A stretch of 64,000 bases of DNA from Actinomyces wuliandei (GCF_004010955.1 NZ_CP025227.1:1860001-1924000), one strand, 5' to 3'; shown: positions 52,578 through 61,988, counted from the first letter of the stretch. The notes: generated by a model from the letters alone, not told the origin. A program made the numbers and translations.

Positions 52578-55493
52578 ATGCCTGAGTCTGAGACCCCCCA
52601 GCGGTCCTCCCGCTACCTGCCTTCCGAGCCTCACAGCCCCCGTGTGCCTGGCAAGGTCAGCACTGACGGCCTGGAGGCCACCTGGGGCCAGCGCTGGGAG
52701 GAGGAGGGCACCTACGCCTTCGAGCGGGACGCGCAGCGCCACGAGGTCTTCTCTATCGACACCCCGCCGCCCACGGTCTCCGGCTCCCTGCACGTGGGCC
52801 ACGTCTTCTCCTACACCCACACCGACACGATCGCCCGCTACCAGCGCATGCGCGGAAAAGCCGTCTTCTACCCCATGGGCTGGGACGACAACGGCCTGCC
52901 CACCGAGCGCCGCGTCCAGAACTACTTCGGGGTGCGCTGCGACCCCTCCCTGCCCTACGACCCGGGCTTCACCCCGCCCCACACCGGCGGGGAGGGCAAG
53001 TCGGTCAAGGCCCGGGACCAGGTGCCGGTCTCGCGTCGGAACTTTGTCGAGCTGTGCGAGCGCCTCACCGTGGAGGACGAGGCCCAGTTCGAGGCCCTGT
53101 GGCGCCGCCTGGGCCTCAGCGTGGACTGGTCCCAGACCTACCAGACCATCGGCCCGCGTGCCCGCACGGTGGCCCAGGCCGCCTTCTTGCGCAACCTGGC
53201 CCGTGGTGAGGCCTACCAGGCCGCTGCCCCCGGCCTGTGGGACGTGACCTTCCAGACGGCGGTGGCCCAGGCCGAGCTGGAGTCGCGGGAGTACCCCGGC
53301 TTCTACCACCGCCTGGCCTTCCATGTCACTGACGCCCAGGTCGCCGCGCAGGCGGCTGCGGCCGGGGCGCCGGTCGAGGACGGCCCGGGGGGCACCAGGG
53401 ACGTGTGCATTGAGACCACCCGGCCCGAGCTCCTGGCCGCCTGCGTGGCGCTGGTGGCCCACCCCGACGACGAGCGCTACCAGCCCCTGTTCGGCGCCAC
53501 CGTCACCTCCCCCGTGTTCGGCGTGGAGGTGCCGGTCCTGGCACACCCGGCGGCAGAGAAGGACAAGGGTGCGGGCATCGCCATGTGCTGCACCTTCGGC
53601 GACACCACCGACATCGACTGGTGGCGGGACCTGGACCTGCCGCTGCGGGCGATCCTGCGCAAGGACGGCCGGATCGAGACCGAGGTGCCGCAGTGGATCA
53701 CCCAGGAGGCGGGCCGCCAGGCCTACGCGGCCATGGCGGGCAAGACCGCCTTCTCCGCCCGGCAGGTGGTGGTCGAGGCCCTGGCGGCCTCGGGCGAGAT
53801 GCGCGGGGCGCCGGTCCGCACCGTGCGTCAGACCAACTTCTTCGAGAAGGGGGACAAGCCCCTGGAGATCGTCACCTCCCGGCAGTGGTACATCCGCAAC
53901 GGCGGCAGGGCCTGGACCAACCCGGCCTCCGGCAAGGAACTAGGCTCTGAGCTGCTGGAGCGCGGCCGTGAGCTGGCCTTCCACCCCGACTTCATGCGGG
54001 TGCGGTACGAGAACTGGGTCACAGGCCTCAACAACGACTGGCTCATCTCCCGCCAGCGCTTCTTCGGCGTCCCCTTCCCGGTGTGGTACCGGGTGGACGC
54101 CGACGGCCAGGTGGACTACGACGCCGTCATCACCCCGGAGGAGTCCGCCCTGCCGGTGGACCCCTCCTCAGACCCGGCCCCCGGCTACACCGAGGACCAG
54201 CGGGGGGTACCCGGCGGGTTCGTCGGCGAGGTGGACATCATGGACACCTGGGCCACCTCTTCCCTGACGCCCCAGCTCGCCTCGGGGTGGCTGACCGACA
54301 AGGACCTGTTCGCCCGGGTCTACCCCATGGACCTGCGCCCCCAGGGACAGGACATCATCCGCACCTGGCTGTTCTCCTCGGTAGTGCGCGCCAACCTGGA
54401 GTTCGGTGCCCTGCCGTGGGCCAGCACCGGGCTGTCAGGGTGGATCCTGGACTCCGACCACAAGAAGATGTCGAAGTCCAAGGGCAACGTGGTCACCCCC
54501 ATGGGCCTGCTGGAGCAGTTCGGCGCCGACGCCGTGCGCTACTGGGCGGCCTCGGCCCGCCTGGGCCTGGACGCGGCCTTCGAGGAGTCCCAGATCAAGA
54601 TCGGTCGGCGCCTGGCCATCAAGATCCTCAACGCCTCCAAGTTCGCCCTGTCCATGGGGATCCCCTGGGACGCCGACGAGGAGGCCCGGGCCGCAGCGCC
54701 CGCGCCCAGCCTGGACACCTCCCAGGTGACCGAGCCTCTCGACCGGGCCGTGCTGGCGGCGCTGGCAGACGTGGTGGAGGCGGCGACCACTGCCTTCGAG
54801 AGCTACGGGCACGCCCGCGCTCTGGAGGTCACCGAGTCGTTCTTCTGGACCTTCTGCGACGACTACATCGAGCTGGTCAAGGACCGTGCCAACGACGCCG
54901 AGGGCACCCACACGGCTGGTGCGGTGCGCAGCGCCCGGACCACCCTGGCGCTGGCGGTGGACACCTTCGTGCGGCTGCTCGCCCCGTTCCTGCCCTACGC
55001 CACTGAGGAGGTGTGGAGCTGGTACCGCACCGGGTCCGTGCACCGCTCAGCCTGGCCTGAGGCGGCAGGGCTGCGCCAGGCCGCCCAGGGGGCGGACCCG
55101 GCCCTGGTGGCCCAGGCGGGCACCGTCCTGGCGGCGCTGCGCCGGGTGAAGTCGGAGGCCAGGACCAGCCAGAGGACCCCGATCCTCAGCGCCGTGCTGG
55201 AGGTCGCTGCCGACTACCAGCCAGCCGTGGAGTCGGTGCGCTCCGACCTGGTGGAGGCCGCCAAGGTCACCGGCTCCTTCAGCGTCAAGGTCGCCGGGGC
55301 GGTCCAGGGCGCGGACGTAGCCACTGAGCCTGTTGACAGCGGTACTGCGGCTGCCGACAGCCCGGACACCGGTGCCACGGGCCAGGACGCTGAGGCTGGC
55401 AGCACTGAGACTGGTAACAGTCACGGGGAGGTGCCAGTGCGGGTCCGCTCCGTCGAGCTCGGTGAGGCCCCGGCCCGGCCAGCCCGGTCCTAG
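52578..55493 (+). CDS. valS: Valyl-tRNA synthetase
   Basis: A 971-residue class I synthetase. It has HVGH (72-75) in TPPPTVSGSLHVGHVFSYTH, an editing domain and KMSKS (630-634). The anticodon-binding domain follows near 720-850. It lacks the C-terminal coiled-coil arm found in E. coli-type ValRS and ends in an Asp/Ala/Thr-rich tail. This sequence type, with the SGSLHVGHVFSYTHTD wording, occurs in many Actinobacteria. The ATG at 52578 has no evident ribosome site. The 3' end abuts a scrap of the immunity gene found 0.9 kb downstream. Confidence 0.93.
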   Translation: MPESETPQRSSRYLPSEPHSPRVPGKVSTDGLEATWGQRWEEEGTYAFERDAQRHEVFSIDTPPPTVSGSLHVGHVFSYTHTDTIARYQRMRGKAVFYPMGWDDNGLPTERRVQNYFGVRCDPSLPYDPGFTPPHTGGEGKSVKARDQVPVSRRNFVELCERLTVEDEAQFEALWRRLGLSVDWSQTYQTIGPRARTVAQAAFLRNLARGEAYQAAAPGLWDVTFQTAVAQAELESREYPGFYHRLAFHVTDAQVAAQAAAAGAPVEDGPGGTRDVCIETTRPELLAACVALVAHPDDERYQPLFGATVTSPVFGVEVPVLAHPAAEKDKGAGIAMCCTFGDTTDIDWWRDLDLPLRAILRKDGRIETEVPQWITQEAGRQAYAAMAGKTAFSARQVVVEALAASGEMRGAPVRTVRQTNFFEKGDKPLEIVTSRQWYIRNGGRAWTNPASGKELGSELLERGRELAFHPDFMRVRYENWVTGLNNDWLISRQRFFGVPFPVWYRVDADGQVDYDAVITPEESALPVDPSSDPAPGYTEDQRGVPGGFVGEVDIMDTWATSSLTPQLASGWLTDKDLFARVYPMDLRPQGQDIIRTWLFSSVVRANLEFGALPWASTGLSGWILDSDHKKMSKSKGNVVTPMGLLEQFGADAVRYWAASARLGLDAAFEESQIKIGRRLAIKILNASKFALSMGIPWDADEEARAAAPAPSLDTSQVTEPLDRAVLAALADVVEAATTAFESYGHARALEVTESFFWTFCDDYIELVKDRANDAEGTHTAGAVRSARTTLALAVDTFVRLLAPFLPYATEEVWSWYRTGSVHRSAWPEAAGLRQAAQGADPALVAQAGTVLAALRRVKSEARTSQRTPILSAVLEVAADYQPAVESVRSDLVEAAKVTGSFSVKVAGAVQGADVATEPVDSGTAAADSPDTGATGQDAEAGSTETGNSHGEVPVRVRSVELGEAPARPARS

Positions 55494-55494
55494 G

Positions 55495-55690
55495 CTGGCC
55501 CAGGCCCAGGCCCACGTCCTGGAGCAGGACTTCTCCACCGCTGCACGGGCAGCCGCCACCATCGCCACAGGTGGTGATCCCGCCCAGGACGACGGGCCGG
55601 GCACTGCCGGTGGTCCCCACGGGCCGGGGTGGGGTCGTGACGCCGGGGCGCTGGTGCTGGTCCCGCAAGCGTGGGTCGCGTGGGGGTGCC
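55495..55690 (+). pseudogene. Remnant of a second immunity/toxin junction (Tdi1-like 3' end, toxin 5' end)
   Basis: Bases 55495-55536 match the 3' part of the immunity gene (56427-56468) at 41 of 42 positions; both encode LAQAQ(A/D)HVLEQDFS. Similarity continues through a TGA at 55638-55640. The following codons (TPGRWCWSRKRGSRGG) resemble the start of the toxin next door (MPGRWRGRPRWLRRG), with ATG changed to ACG. So one full immunity-toxin module probably stood here, and most of it has been lost by recombination. Confidence 0.7.
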
Positions 55691-55766
55691 CCTGTCTGGG
55701 GGTGCCTGGGGTGGGTCTTGTGCCTGGAGGTTGTAGCGGTGGTGTGGTGGGGGTTACGGTCTGGCC

Positions 55767-56585
55767 ATGCGGATGAGCGAGGCTGAGTGGCACGAGGCGT
55801 GGTTGCACGCGTCCCCGGAGTGGGTGGACGCGCGTATGGAGGAGGCGCTGAGGCTGCGGGGGTGGTCGCCGATGGGTGTGGGTGCCCCGGCCACGGAGGA
55901 GCACGTGGGCTACTTTGGTGGGGTGCTTCCGGCCTCGGTGCTGCACCTGTGGGAGAGGTTCGGGTTCGACGGGTTCGGGGACGGGCGGTGGTGGTTCACT
56001 GATCCCTTCCGGTGGGCGCCGGTGGTCCAGGCGTGGCTGGAGGGCACCCCTGTGCCGTTCCCCAGCCAGCGGTGGTGGTGCCTGGCCCGCAACGCCACGG
56101 GGGACATGAGGCTGTGGGGGGAGGTCTCCGGCCCCGCCCTGGAGGTCACCCCCGCCCTGGGGCTGGTCTACCCCTACGCGGGCCACGCCAGGGACATGGC
56201 CGACCCGGTGAAGCGTGAGCGCATGGGGGCCACCACCCTGGTCTCCCCCGAGGAGGAAGACCTGGACGACGACGACACCGGGGTGCTGGTGGCCGACTGG
56301 GCCATAGACAACCTGGGGGTCCTGGGGGCCGGGCAGGTCTACGGGCTGACCCCGGCCTACTGCCTCACCGGGAGGGTGAGCACCAGCCAGGTCGGCATCG
56401 AGGACGCCACCGCGCACCTCACTTTTCTGGCCCAGGCCCAGGACCACGTCCTGGAGCAGGACTTCTCCGCCGCCGCTGCGCAGGTCGCCGCCAGCATCGC
56501 CGCAGACGGCCCGGGTGGTGCTGGTGGCCCCGGCGGTCCCGGCGGCCCTGGTGGCACCGGTCCCGCCTCGGGGGTAGGGTCCTGA
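55767..56585 (+). CDS. GAD-like/DUF1851 immunity protein (Tdi1-like)
   Basis: 272 residues. The first part (about 20-130) resembles the GAD-related domain (LPASVLHLWERFGFDGFGDG, WWFTDPFRW). The second (about 185-235) resembles DUF1851 (YGLTPAYCLTGRVSTSQVGI, then EDATAHLTFLAQ). This two-domain layout is that of Tdi1, the immunity protein of the Agrobacterium DNase effector Tde1. A Gly/Ala/Pro tail follows. Its stop overlaps the toxin start (TGATG), so it would be made first and in step with the toxin. Acts in the cytoplasm by inference. The assignment rests on recalled family features. Confidence 0.75.
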   Translation: MRMSEAEWHEAWLHASPEWVDARMEEALRLRGWSPMGVGAPATEEHVGYFGGVLPASVLHLWERFGFDGFGDGRWWFTDPFRWAPVVQAWLEGTPVPFPSQRWWCLARNATGDMRLWGEVSGPALEVTPALGLVYPYAGHARDMADPVKRERMGATTLVSPEEEDLDDDDTGVLVADWAIDNLGVLGAGQVYGLTPAYCLTGRVSTSQVGIEDATAHLTFLAQAQDHVLEQDFSAAAAQVAASIAADGPGGAGGPGGPGGPGGTGPASGVGS

Positions 56586-57910
56586 TGCCCGGGCGCTGGC
56601 GGGGCCGGCCCCGCTGGCTCAGGCGCGGGCATCCACCCGCCCCCGCCGCTGGTCCCGCCGCTCCTGGCGGCGTGCCCGGTGGTGGTCAGGCCCCTGGCCA
56701 CGGGGGCGGGGGCACCGCCCTGGTGGCTGGGGACATGTTCACCCCAGGGCGGGCCGGCGGGCAGGGTGTGCTGGTGTGGGAGGGGTCGGTGGCGGCGCCT
56801 GCCAGCCCGCTGGCCTGGCACTCCGCGGTGCCGGTGGAGGTGTTCTTCCACACCGGCCACCAGCCCGCCACCCAGGAGCTGGCCCCCGAGTTCACCCGCC
56901 AGCTGGACCGCCAGCTGAGCGCCCTGTCCCTGCTCAGCGCTGAGCGCCTGCTGGAGGGCATCCGCACCTACCGCGACCAAGGCCGCCAGCCCACCTCCAA
57001 GGCCACCAGGAAAAGACGCAAGAAGTTCATGAAGGAGGTCGTGGACGACCTGACTCGTGTGCACCAGTTCTCCGAGGAGCGTGCGCTGGCGGAGACAGCC
57101 AGGATCGACCGGGCGCTGGTGGTGCTCCACGAGCCCGACCAGCTCCTGGCAGGGCCAGGCGACCCCGCCGCCGCCGGGGGCTGGCCCTCCCTGGGCCACG
57201 GAGCGGTCAACTCCTCCGTCGGCGGCCAGAACAAGCCCATGGTGGCGGTCCTGGAGCAGGCCACCCTCCAGGTCCCCCCGCAGCAGCGTTCCCGGGTGCG
57301 CCTGCTGGTGCGCGCGGTGCTGACAGACTCCCCCACCCTGGCCCAGGACCTGCGCCACGGCCAGACGGTGCTCGAGCCCAGGACCAGCGAGCAGGTGAGT
57401 GCCACCAGCCCCCGGGGGCCACCCTGGACCCCGCCCACGTCGCCGCCACCATCGCCGCAGGCCACCCACCCTGGCACCCACCCGCCCAGGGGCAGGAGTC
57501 ACCACGCCCGTGTCACGTCGGACGGGATCACCTGGCACCCACCCGCCCAGGGGCAGGAGCCCGCGCCCTCGGCCACGACCCGGCCCGGGGCCGGGCAGCC
57601 GGGACCAGGCCAGCCCACCACCAGCCAGCCGTCGCCGGGGCCACCCCGGCCAAGCCCCACCCGCACCGGCGCCACCACAGCGGGACCGCCCCAGACGGCC
57701 CAGCCCCGTGCAGGCCAGCCGCCCCAGACGGGCGCCACCCCGGCCGGACCGGGCCAGCCGGGCCACAAGATCACCCCCGAGGAGATCCTGGCCGACATCA
57801 AGGCCCGTGTCGCCCAAGCCACCCAGAGGACCCAGCAGCCCGCCCAGCCCCCCACCCCACACCAGACCCCCACCAGAAAACACCGACGCAACCGAGGCCT
57901 GGGCCGCTAA
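56585..57910 (+). CDS. Ntox15-type (Tde1-like) DNase toxin candidate
   Basis: 441 residues. Positions about 82-250 look like the Ntox15 nuclease domain: EFTRQLDRQLSALSLLSAER, a basic TRKRRKKFMKEVVDDL, then VVLHEPDQLLAG. The catalytic HxxD is His182-Asp185, followed by LGHGAVNSSVGGQN where family members have a VN.SIG.QW-like motif. Residues 1-80 are Gly/Pro-rich with no signal peptide. About 170 Pro/Thr/Gln-rich residues follow the domain, ending in KITPEEILADIKARVAQ. Having the toxin domain in the middle is unusual. Gene order (immunity first, one-base overlap) and the Tdi1-like partner support the call. Confidence 0.72.
   Translation: MPGRWRGRPRWLRRGHPPAPAAGPAAPGGVPGGGQAPGHGGGGTALVAGDMFTPGRAGGQGVLVWEGSVAAPASPLAWHSAVPVEVFFHTGHQPATQELAPEFTRQLDRQLSALSLLSAERLLEGIRTYRDQGRQPTSKATRKRRKKFMKEVVDDLTRVHQFSEERALAETARIDRALVVLHEPDQLLAGPGDPAAAGGWPSLGHGAVNSSVGGQNKPMVAVLEQATLQVPPQQRSRVRLLVRAVLTDSPTLAQDLRHGQTVLEPRTSEQVSATSPRGPPWTPPTSPPPSPQATHPGTHPPRGRSHHARVTSDGITWHPPAQGQEPAPSATTRPGAGQPGPGQPTTSQPSPGPPRPSPTRTGATTAGPPQTAQPRAGQPPQTGATPAGPGQPGHKITPEEILADIKARVAQATQRTQQPAQPPTPHQTPTRKHRRNRGLGR
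57470..57562 (+). repeat. Direct repeat in the toxin's Pro-rich tail
   Basis: A word of about 29 bp (CTGGCACCCACCCGCCCAGG then GGCAGGAG) occurs at about 57471 and again at about 57533. It shows slippage-type growth of the tail. Confidence 0.7.
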
Positions 57911-57978
57911 GACCCGCACCCGGCCTCACCCGATGAGACGTCCCCAGTCCCACCATCCTCGAGAAGGGTCACCACACC

Positions 57979-58995
57979 TCAACCCCGCCGAGGCCACGGG
58001 GGCGCCGTCGAGCCATGGTCGGCCAGGAACCCGTCCATGAGGGTGTGCTCGCAGAAGGTCGGCTCAGCACTGACGCGCATCATGAGGTCCCCGGCGGCAC
58101 GGCCCATGGCCGCGCGGTCCACGCTGACCTCGCTGACCAGCCTCTCCTGGGCGTCCCGGAACCCCGTCGCGCCCAGGCTGATGAGGGAGAAGCCCTCCGG
58201 GACGCTCAGCCCGCGCGCGTGCGCCCCGGCCACCAGGCCGCTCATAGCCTCCGGGTTGTTCGACACCACTGCGGTGCAGCCTTCCACCAGCGCGTCCTTG
58301 TCCAGGACCAGCAGCCCCTGCGCCGCGTTCTCAGGCACAGGGACCTCCAGGTGGAACAGCCCCCGGCGTCGTGCCGCGTGGCGCAGGGCGCGTCGCTGGG
58401 CCTGGTAGGCGTTAGCCTTCTGCGTCTTGTCACCGCGCATGAGGAACACCAGGCGCCGGTGCCCCAGGCCCGCCAGGTGGCTCACGGTCAGCTCAGCCAT
58501 CTGCTCAAAGTCGGCGTCCACGCTCGGTGCCCCGCCCTCCTGCCGGGAGGTGCCGATCAGGACGGTGGGCATCCCCTCCTCCAGCAGCATCTGCTCCCGC
58601 TCGTCTGCCACGGTCACGTCCATGAGCACCGCTGCGTCCAGCGTCTGGGAACGCACCAGGGCGCGCAGGGAGCCCAGGAGGCTGTCACGGTGCAGCACCG
58701 GCACCGAGACCTGGATACCCTCGGACTCCAGCCGGGAGCGCACCCCGTCCACGTAGTCCAGGTCGGACAGGTCGATGCCGGCCCGCTCTATGCGGAAGAG
58801 GACCCCGACCGAGCGAGGGGCACGCGAGGCCAGCGACCGCGCGGCCGTGTTGGGCTGGTAGCCGAGCTCGCGCACCGCCTGCATGACACGCTCACGGGTC
58901 TGCCTGCGGGTGGGGCGCTCACCAGTGAGGACGTAGGTGACCGTGGACGGCGAGACGCCGGCCCTTCTGGCGACGTCAGCACGAGTAGCCACCAT
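57979..58995 (-). CDS. LacI-family transcriptional regulator
   Basis: 338 residues from the ATG at 58995 with GAGGAGGT seven bases upstream. The helix-turn-helix is RADVARRAGVSPSTVTYVLT. The hinge helix (TAARSLASRAPRSVGVLF) and a periplasmic-binding-type effector domain follow. It lies downstream of the alpha-glucosidase and sugar transporter genes on the same strand, so it probably represses that set and responds to an alpha-glucoside. The effector is not evident from sequence. Converges with the toxin gene. Confidence 0.9.
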   Translation of the reverse strand: MVATRADVARRAGVSPSTVTYVLTGERPTRRQTRERVMQAVRELGYQPNTAARSLASRAPRSVGVLFRIERAGIDLSDLDYVDGVRSRLESEGIQVSVPVLHRDSLLGSLRALVRSQTLDAAVLMDVTVADEREQMLLEEGMPTVLIGTSRQEGGAPSVDADFEQMAELTVSHLAGLGHRRLVFLMRGDKTQKANAYQAQRRALRHAARRRGLFHLEVPVPENAAQGLLVLDKDALVEGCTAVVSNNPEAMSGLVAGAHARGLSVPEGFSLISLGATGFRDAQERLVSEVSVDRAAMGRAAGDLMMRVSAEPTFCEHTLMDGFLADHGSTAPPWPRRG

Positions 58996-59161
58996 ACAGT
59001 GCACCTCCTCGACAGGCTCACGTTCCTCACGGTGCCACCCCTGCGGGCAGGGCAGCCGTCTCCAGGCAGGTCGACACAGCCCGGTCCCAGCCGCCTCCAG
59101 GCCACCGTAGCCAGTGGGTCGCCAGGAGCAGACGGACCGGCTCAGTGCCCGGCCACCCCGG

Positions 59162-60895
59162 TTACTGGGCTCGGGACCGCTCGGCTGGCTGGAGCCAGCA
59201 GGCCGAGTCAGGAGGCAGCACCAGCCCGTCGACAACCTGGCCCTCATCCTCACCCCAGGAGGTGAGAACCAGACGACCACTTCCTCCAAGACTGCTGAAC
59301 GGTACCTCTGCGCCCGTCGTATTGAGCACGACGGCAGTAGCCCCGTTGCGCAGCGACAGGACCCCCTCAGGCGCCTCCTGCCACTCCAGCCCCCCACGCC
59401 CCAGCCCTAGCTCGCGGCGCAGCCGCAGTGCCCGGCGGTAGAGGCTGAGGGTGGAGGCCGGGTCCCCCGCCTGAGCCCCTGGAGCGTAGTCACCCCACCC
59501 TCGGGGCTGGGGCAGCCAGCTGTGCCCGGTGTCGTTGAACCCGTAGGCGGGCCCGTCCTGGGACCACGGCAACGGCACCCGGCACCCGTCCCGGCCGCGC
59601 ACGACATGCCCCGTACGGCTCCAGGTGGGGTCCTGACGCGCGGAGTCCTCCATCGTGGTGTGCTCGGGCAGGCCCAGCTCCTCCCCCTGGTAGAGGTAGG
59701 CGCTGCCCGGCAGCCCCAGCATGAAGACGGTGGCCCCGCGCGCCCGGCGCAGTCCCAGGGCGGTGTCGGGCTGCGGGTCGTCCGCACCGATCCCCAGGTC
59801 GGTCCTGGTGCCGGGCGGGTAGGCGAAGCGGGTCGTGTGGCGCACCACGTCGTGGTTCGACAGCACCCAGGTGGTGGGCGCCCCCACAGCGTCGTTGGCT
59901 CGTAGCGAGGAGTCGATGACCTGCCGCATCCGCCCGGCGTCCCAGCCCGCCTGGAGGAAGGCGAAGTTGAAGGCCTGGCTCATCTCGTCGGCGCGCACGT
60001 AGAGGGCGGCCTCCTCCTCGGGCTGGACCCAGGCCTCAGCGACCAGGAGCGTGTCTGGGGCCAGGGTGTCGAGGAGCGAGCGCCACTCACGGTAGACCTC
60101 ATGGACCCCGGGCTGGTTGAAGGCGGGGCCGACGTCGGGCTGCTTGGCGGGTGGCTCCCCCGGTGCAGCCTCCGTAGCCCCCCACCGGTCCGCACCGACC
60201 TCGTCGTCAGGCAGTCCCTGGGCCTTGACCAGGCCGTGGGCCACGTCCACGCGGAAGCCGTCCACGCCACGAGAGACCCAGAAGCGCAGGACACGGCGAA
60301 AGTGCTCGTGGACCTCCTCGTTGTCCCAGTTGAGGTCGGGCTGCTCGGCAGCGAACAGGTGCAGGTACCACCAGTCCCGATCCTGCCCCCGCCCTGTCAG
60401 CGGCCCCACCTGCTGCCAGGCGGGACCACCGAACAGCGAGCCCCAGTTGTTGGGCGCCGCGCCCGGGCTGTGGCGGAACAGGTAGCGGTCCCTCTCCCGG
60501 GACCCGGGGCCTGCCTCCAGGGCGGCACGGAACCACTCGTGGCGGTCCGAGGTGTGGTTGGGCACCAGGTCGACCACCACGCGGATGCCGACCTGGTGCA
60601 GGTCCGCCACCAGGGCGTCGAAGTCCTCCAGGGTCCCGTACTCGGGGGCGACGTCGAAGTAGTCGCTGACATCGTAGCCCGCGTCCACCTGCGGGGAGGG
60701 GTAGAAGGGGGACAGCCACACCGCGTCCACACCCAGGTCCACCAGGTGGGGCACACGGGCGCGGACACCAGCCAGGTCCCCGATGCCGTCACCGTCGGCG
60801 TCAGCAAAGGAGCGGGGGTAGATCTGGTAGATGACGGCGTCGCGCCACCAGGCGTCCTGGTCGGTACGGGCGAGCAGTGCGGCAGAACGGGTCAT
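59162..60895 (-). CDS. aglA: GH13 alpha-glucosidase
   Basis: 577 residues from the ATG at 60895 with GGAG six bases upstream. The catalytic triad is Asp217 (GFRVDVAHG), Glu287 (LVAEAWVQ) and Asp349 (SNHDVVRH), with conserved VPNHTSDRHEWF and AVIYQIYPRSF. It would cleave alpha-1,4 or alpha-1,6 glucosides delivered by the adjacent ABC transporter. It has no signal peptide, so it is cytoplasmic. It is a different subfamily member from treC (AEAW, VDVAHG). The symbol is by analogy. Confidence 0.88.
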   Translation of the reverse strand: MTRSAALLARTDQDAWWRDAVIYQIYPRSFADADGDGIGDLAGVRARVPHLVDLGVDAVWLSPFYPSPQVDAGYDVSDYFDVAPEYGTLEDFDALVADLHQVGIRVVVDLVPNHTSDRHEWFRAALEAGPGSRERDRYLFRHSPGAAPNNWGSLFGGPAWQQVGPLTGRGQDRDWWYLHLFAAEQPDLNWDNEEVHEHFRRVLRFWVSRGVDGFRVDVAHGLVKAQGLPDDEVGADRWGATEAAPGEPPAKQPDVGPAFNQPGVHEVYREWRSLLDTLAPDTLLVAEAWVQPEEEAALYVRADEMSQAFNFAFLQAGWDAGRMRQVIDSSLRANDAVGAPTTWVLSNHDVVRHTTRFAYPPGTRTDLGIGADDPQPDTALGLRRARGATVFMLGLPGSAYLYQGEELGLPEHTTMEDSARQDPTWSRTGHVVRGRDGCRVPLPWSQDGPAYGFNDTGHSWLPQPRGWGDYAPGAQAGDPASTLSLYRRALRLRRELGLGRGGLEWQEAPEGVLSLRNGATAVVLNTTGAEVPFSSLGGSGRLVLTSWGEDEGQVVDGLVLPPDSACWLQPAERSRAQ

Positions 60896-61094
60896 GTCGT
60901 CTCCAAGGAGCATGCGGGTCAGGGGAGGCGGAGAAGCGCGGGAAAGTAAGCGGGCAGAGGGTAGGTGCAGCCCGGCGAGAGGCCGAGGGCCGCACCAGGA
61001 CCCGGCGGCCACCCGCAGCAGGGTCATGAGGCAGTCCCCAGACAGCCGTGACCCGGTGCGAGCGGCCAACCGAGGGGCCGGGTGGCCGCAGGTC

Positions 61095-61988
61095 CTACTT
61101 GACGCCTCCTGCGGCCAGGCCGGCCACGATCCGGCGCTGGAAGAGCAGCACCATGGCCACCAGCGGCAGGGTCATCACCACCCCGGCGGCCATCTGGGAG
61201 CCGAAGGGCGTGTTGAACTGGGAGGCGCCGGTGAACTTGGACAGCAGCACCGTGGCTGGCTGCATGGAGGGCTCCTGGATCATGGTCACCGCCACGAGGA
61301 ACTCGTTCCACGCACCGATGAAGATGATGATGGCCGTGGTGAAGATGCCCGGTGCCGCCAGGGGGAGGATGACCCGGCGGAAGGCCTGCCCCGGCGTGCA
61401 CCCGTCCACCATGGCGGCCTGCTCCAGCTCCTGGGGCATCTGCCTGAAGAAGCTGGTCAGGTTCCACACCGCCAGGGGCAGGGAGAAGGACAGGTCCGGG
61501 ATGATCATCGCCTGGTAGGTGTCGGTCCACCCCCAGGCGGAGAAGTTGCGCAGCAGGGGGACGATGATGGCCACCAGCGGGAACATCGCGGTAGCAATGA
61601 CCAGCATGAGCAGCATCCCCTTGCCCCGGAAGTCCAGGCGGGCCAGGGCGTAGGAGGCAAAGGTGGCTACCGCCAGCGCCACCACGGTCACCGTCACCGA
61701 GACGATGAAGGAGTTGAGCAGGCCGGAGCCAAAGCTGTTCCTGGAGGAGAAGACGGCCAGGTAGTTCTCCAGGGAGGGGTTGGACGGCCACCAGGTGTTG
61801 TCAAAGATCTCGGAGTCAGGCCTCAGGGAGGACACGAACATCCAGTAGAAGGGGGCCAGGCAGTAGATGACGATGAGGATGATGCCCCCGGTGGACAGCA
61901 GCTGCCCCCAGTCCGCCCTCCAGGGACCTCTCCGGCTGCGTCCCGCCCGTGAGGCTGCCCTCCGGGCTGCTGCGGCTGCCGTACTCAT
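61095..61988 (-). CDS. Sugar ABC transporter permease (MalG/AglG-like)
   Basis: 297 residues with six membrane helices and the EAA loop ELEQAAMVDGCTPGQAFRRV that contacts the ATPase. N-terminal Arg/Ala-rich cytoplasmic tail. It pairs with the MalF-like permease encoded just upstream (four-base overlap). The window has no cognate ATPase; a shared MsiK-type ATPase encoded elsewhere is usual in Actinobacteria (inference). Confidence 0.92.
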   Translation of the reverse strand: MSTAAAAARRAASRAGRSRRGPWRADWGQLLSTGGIILIVIYCLAPFYWMFVSSLRPDSEIFDNTWWPSNPSLENYLAVFSSRNSFGSGLLNSFIVSVTVTVVALAVATFASYALARLDFRGKGMLLMLVIATAMFPLVAIIVPLLRNFSAWGWTDTYQAMIIPDLSFSLPLAVWNLTSFFRQMPQELEQAAMVDGCTPGQAFRRVILPLAAPGIFTTAIIIFIGAWNEFLVAVTMIQEPSMQPATVLLSKFTGASQFNTPFGSQMAAGVVMTLPLVAMVLLFQRRIVAGLAAGGVK

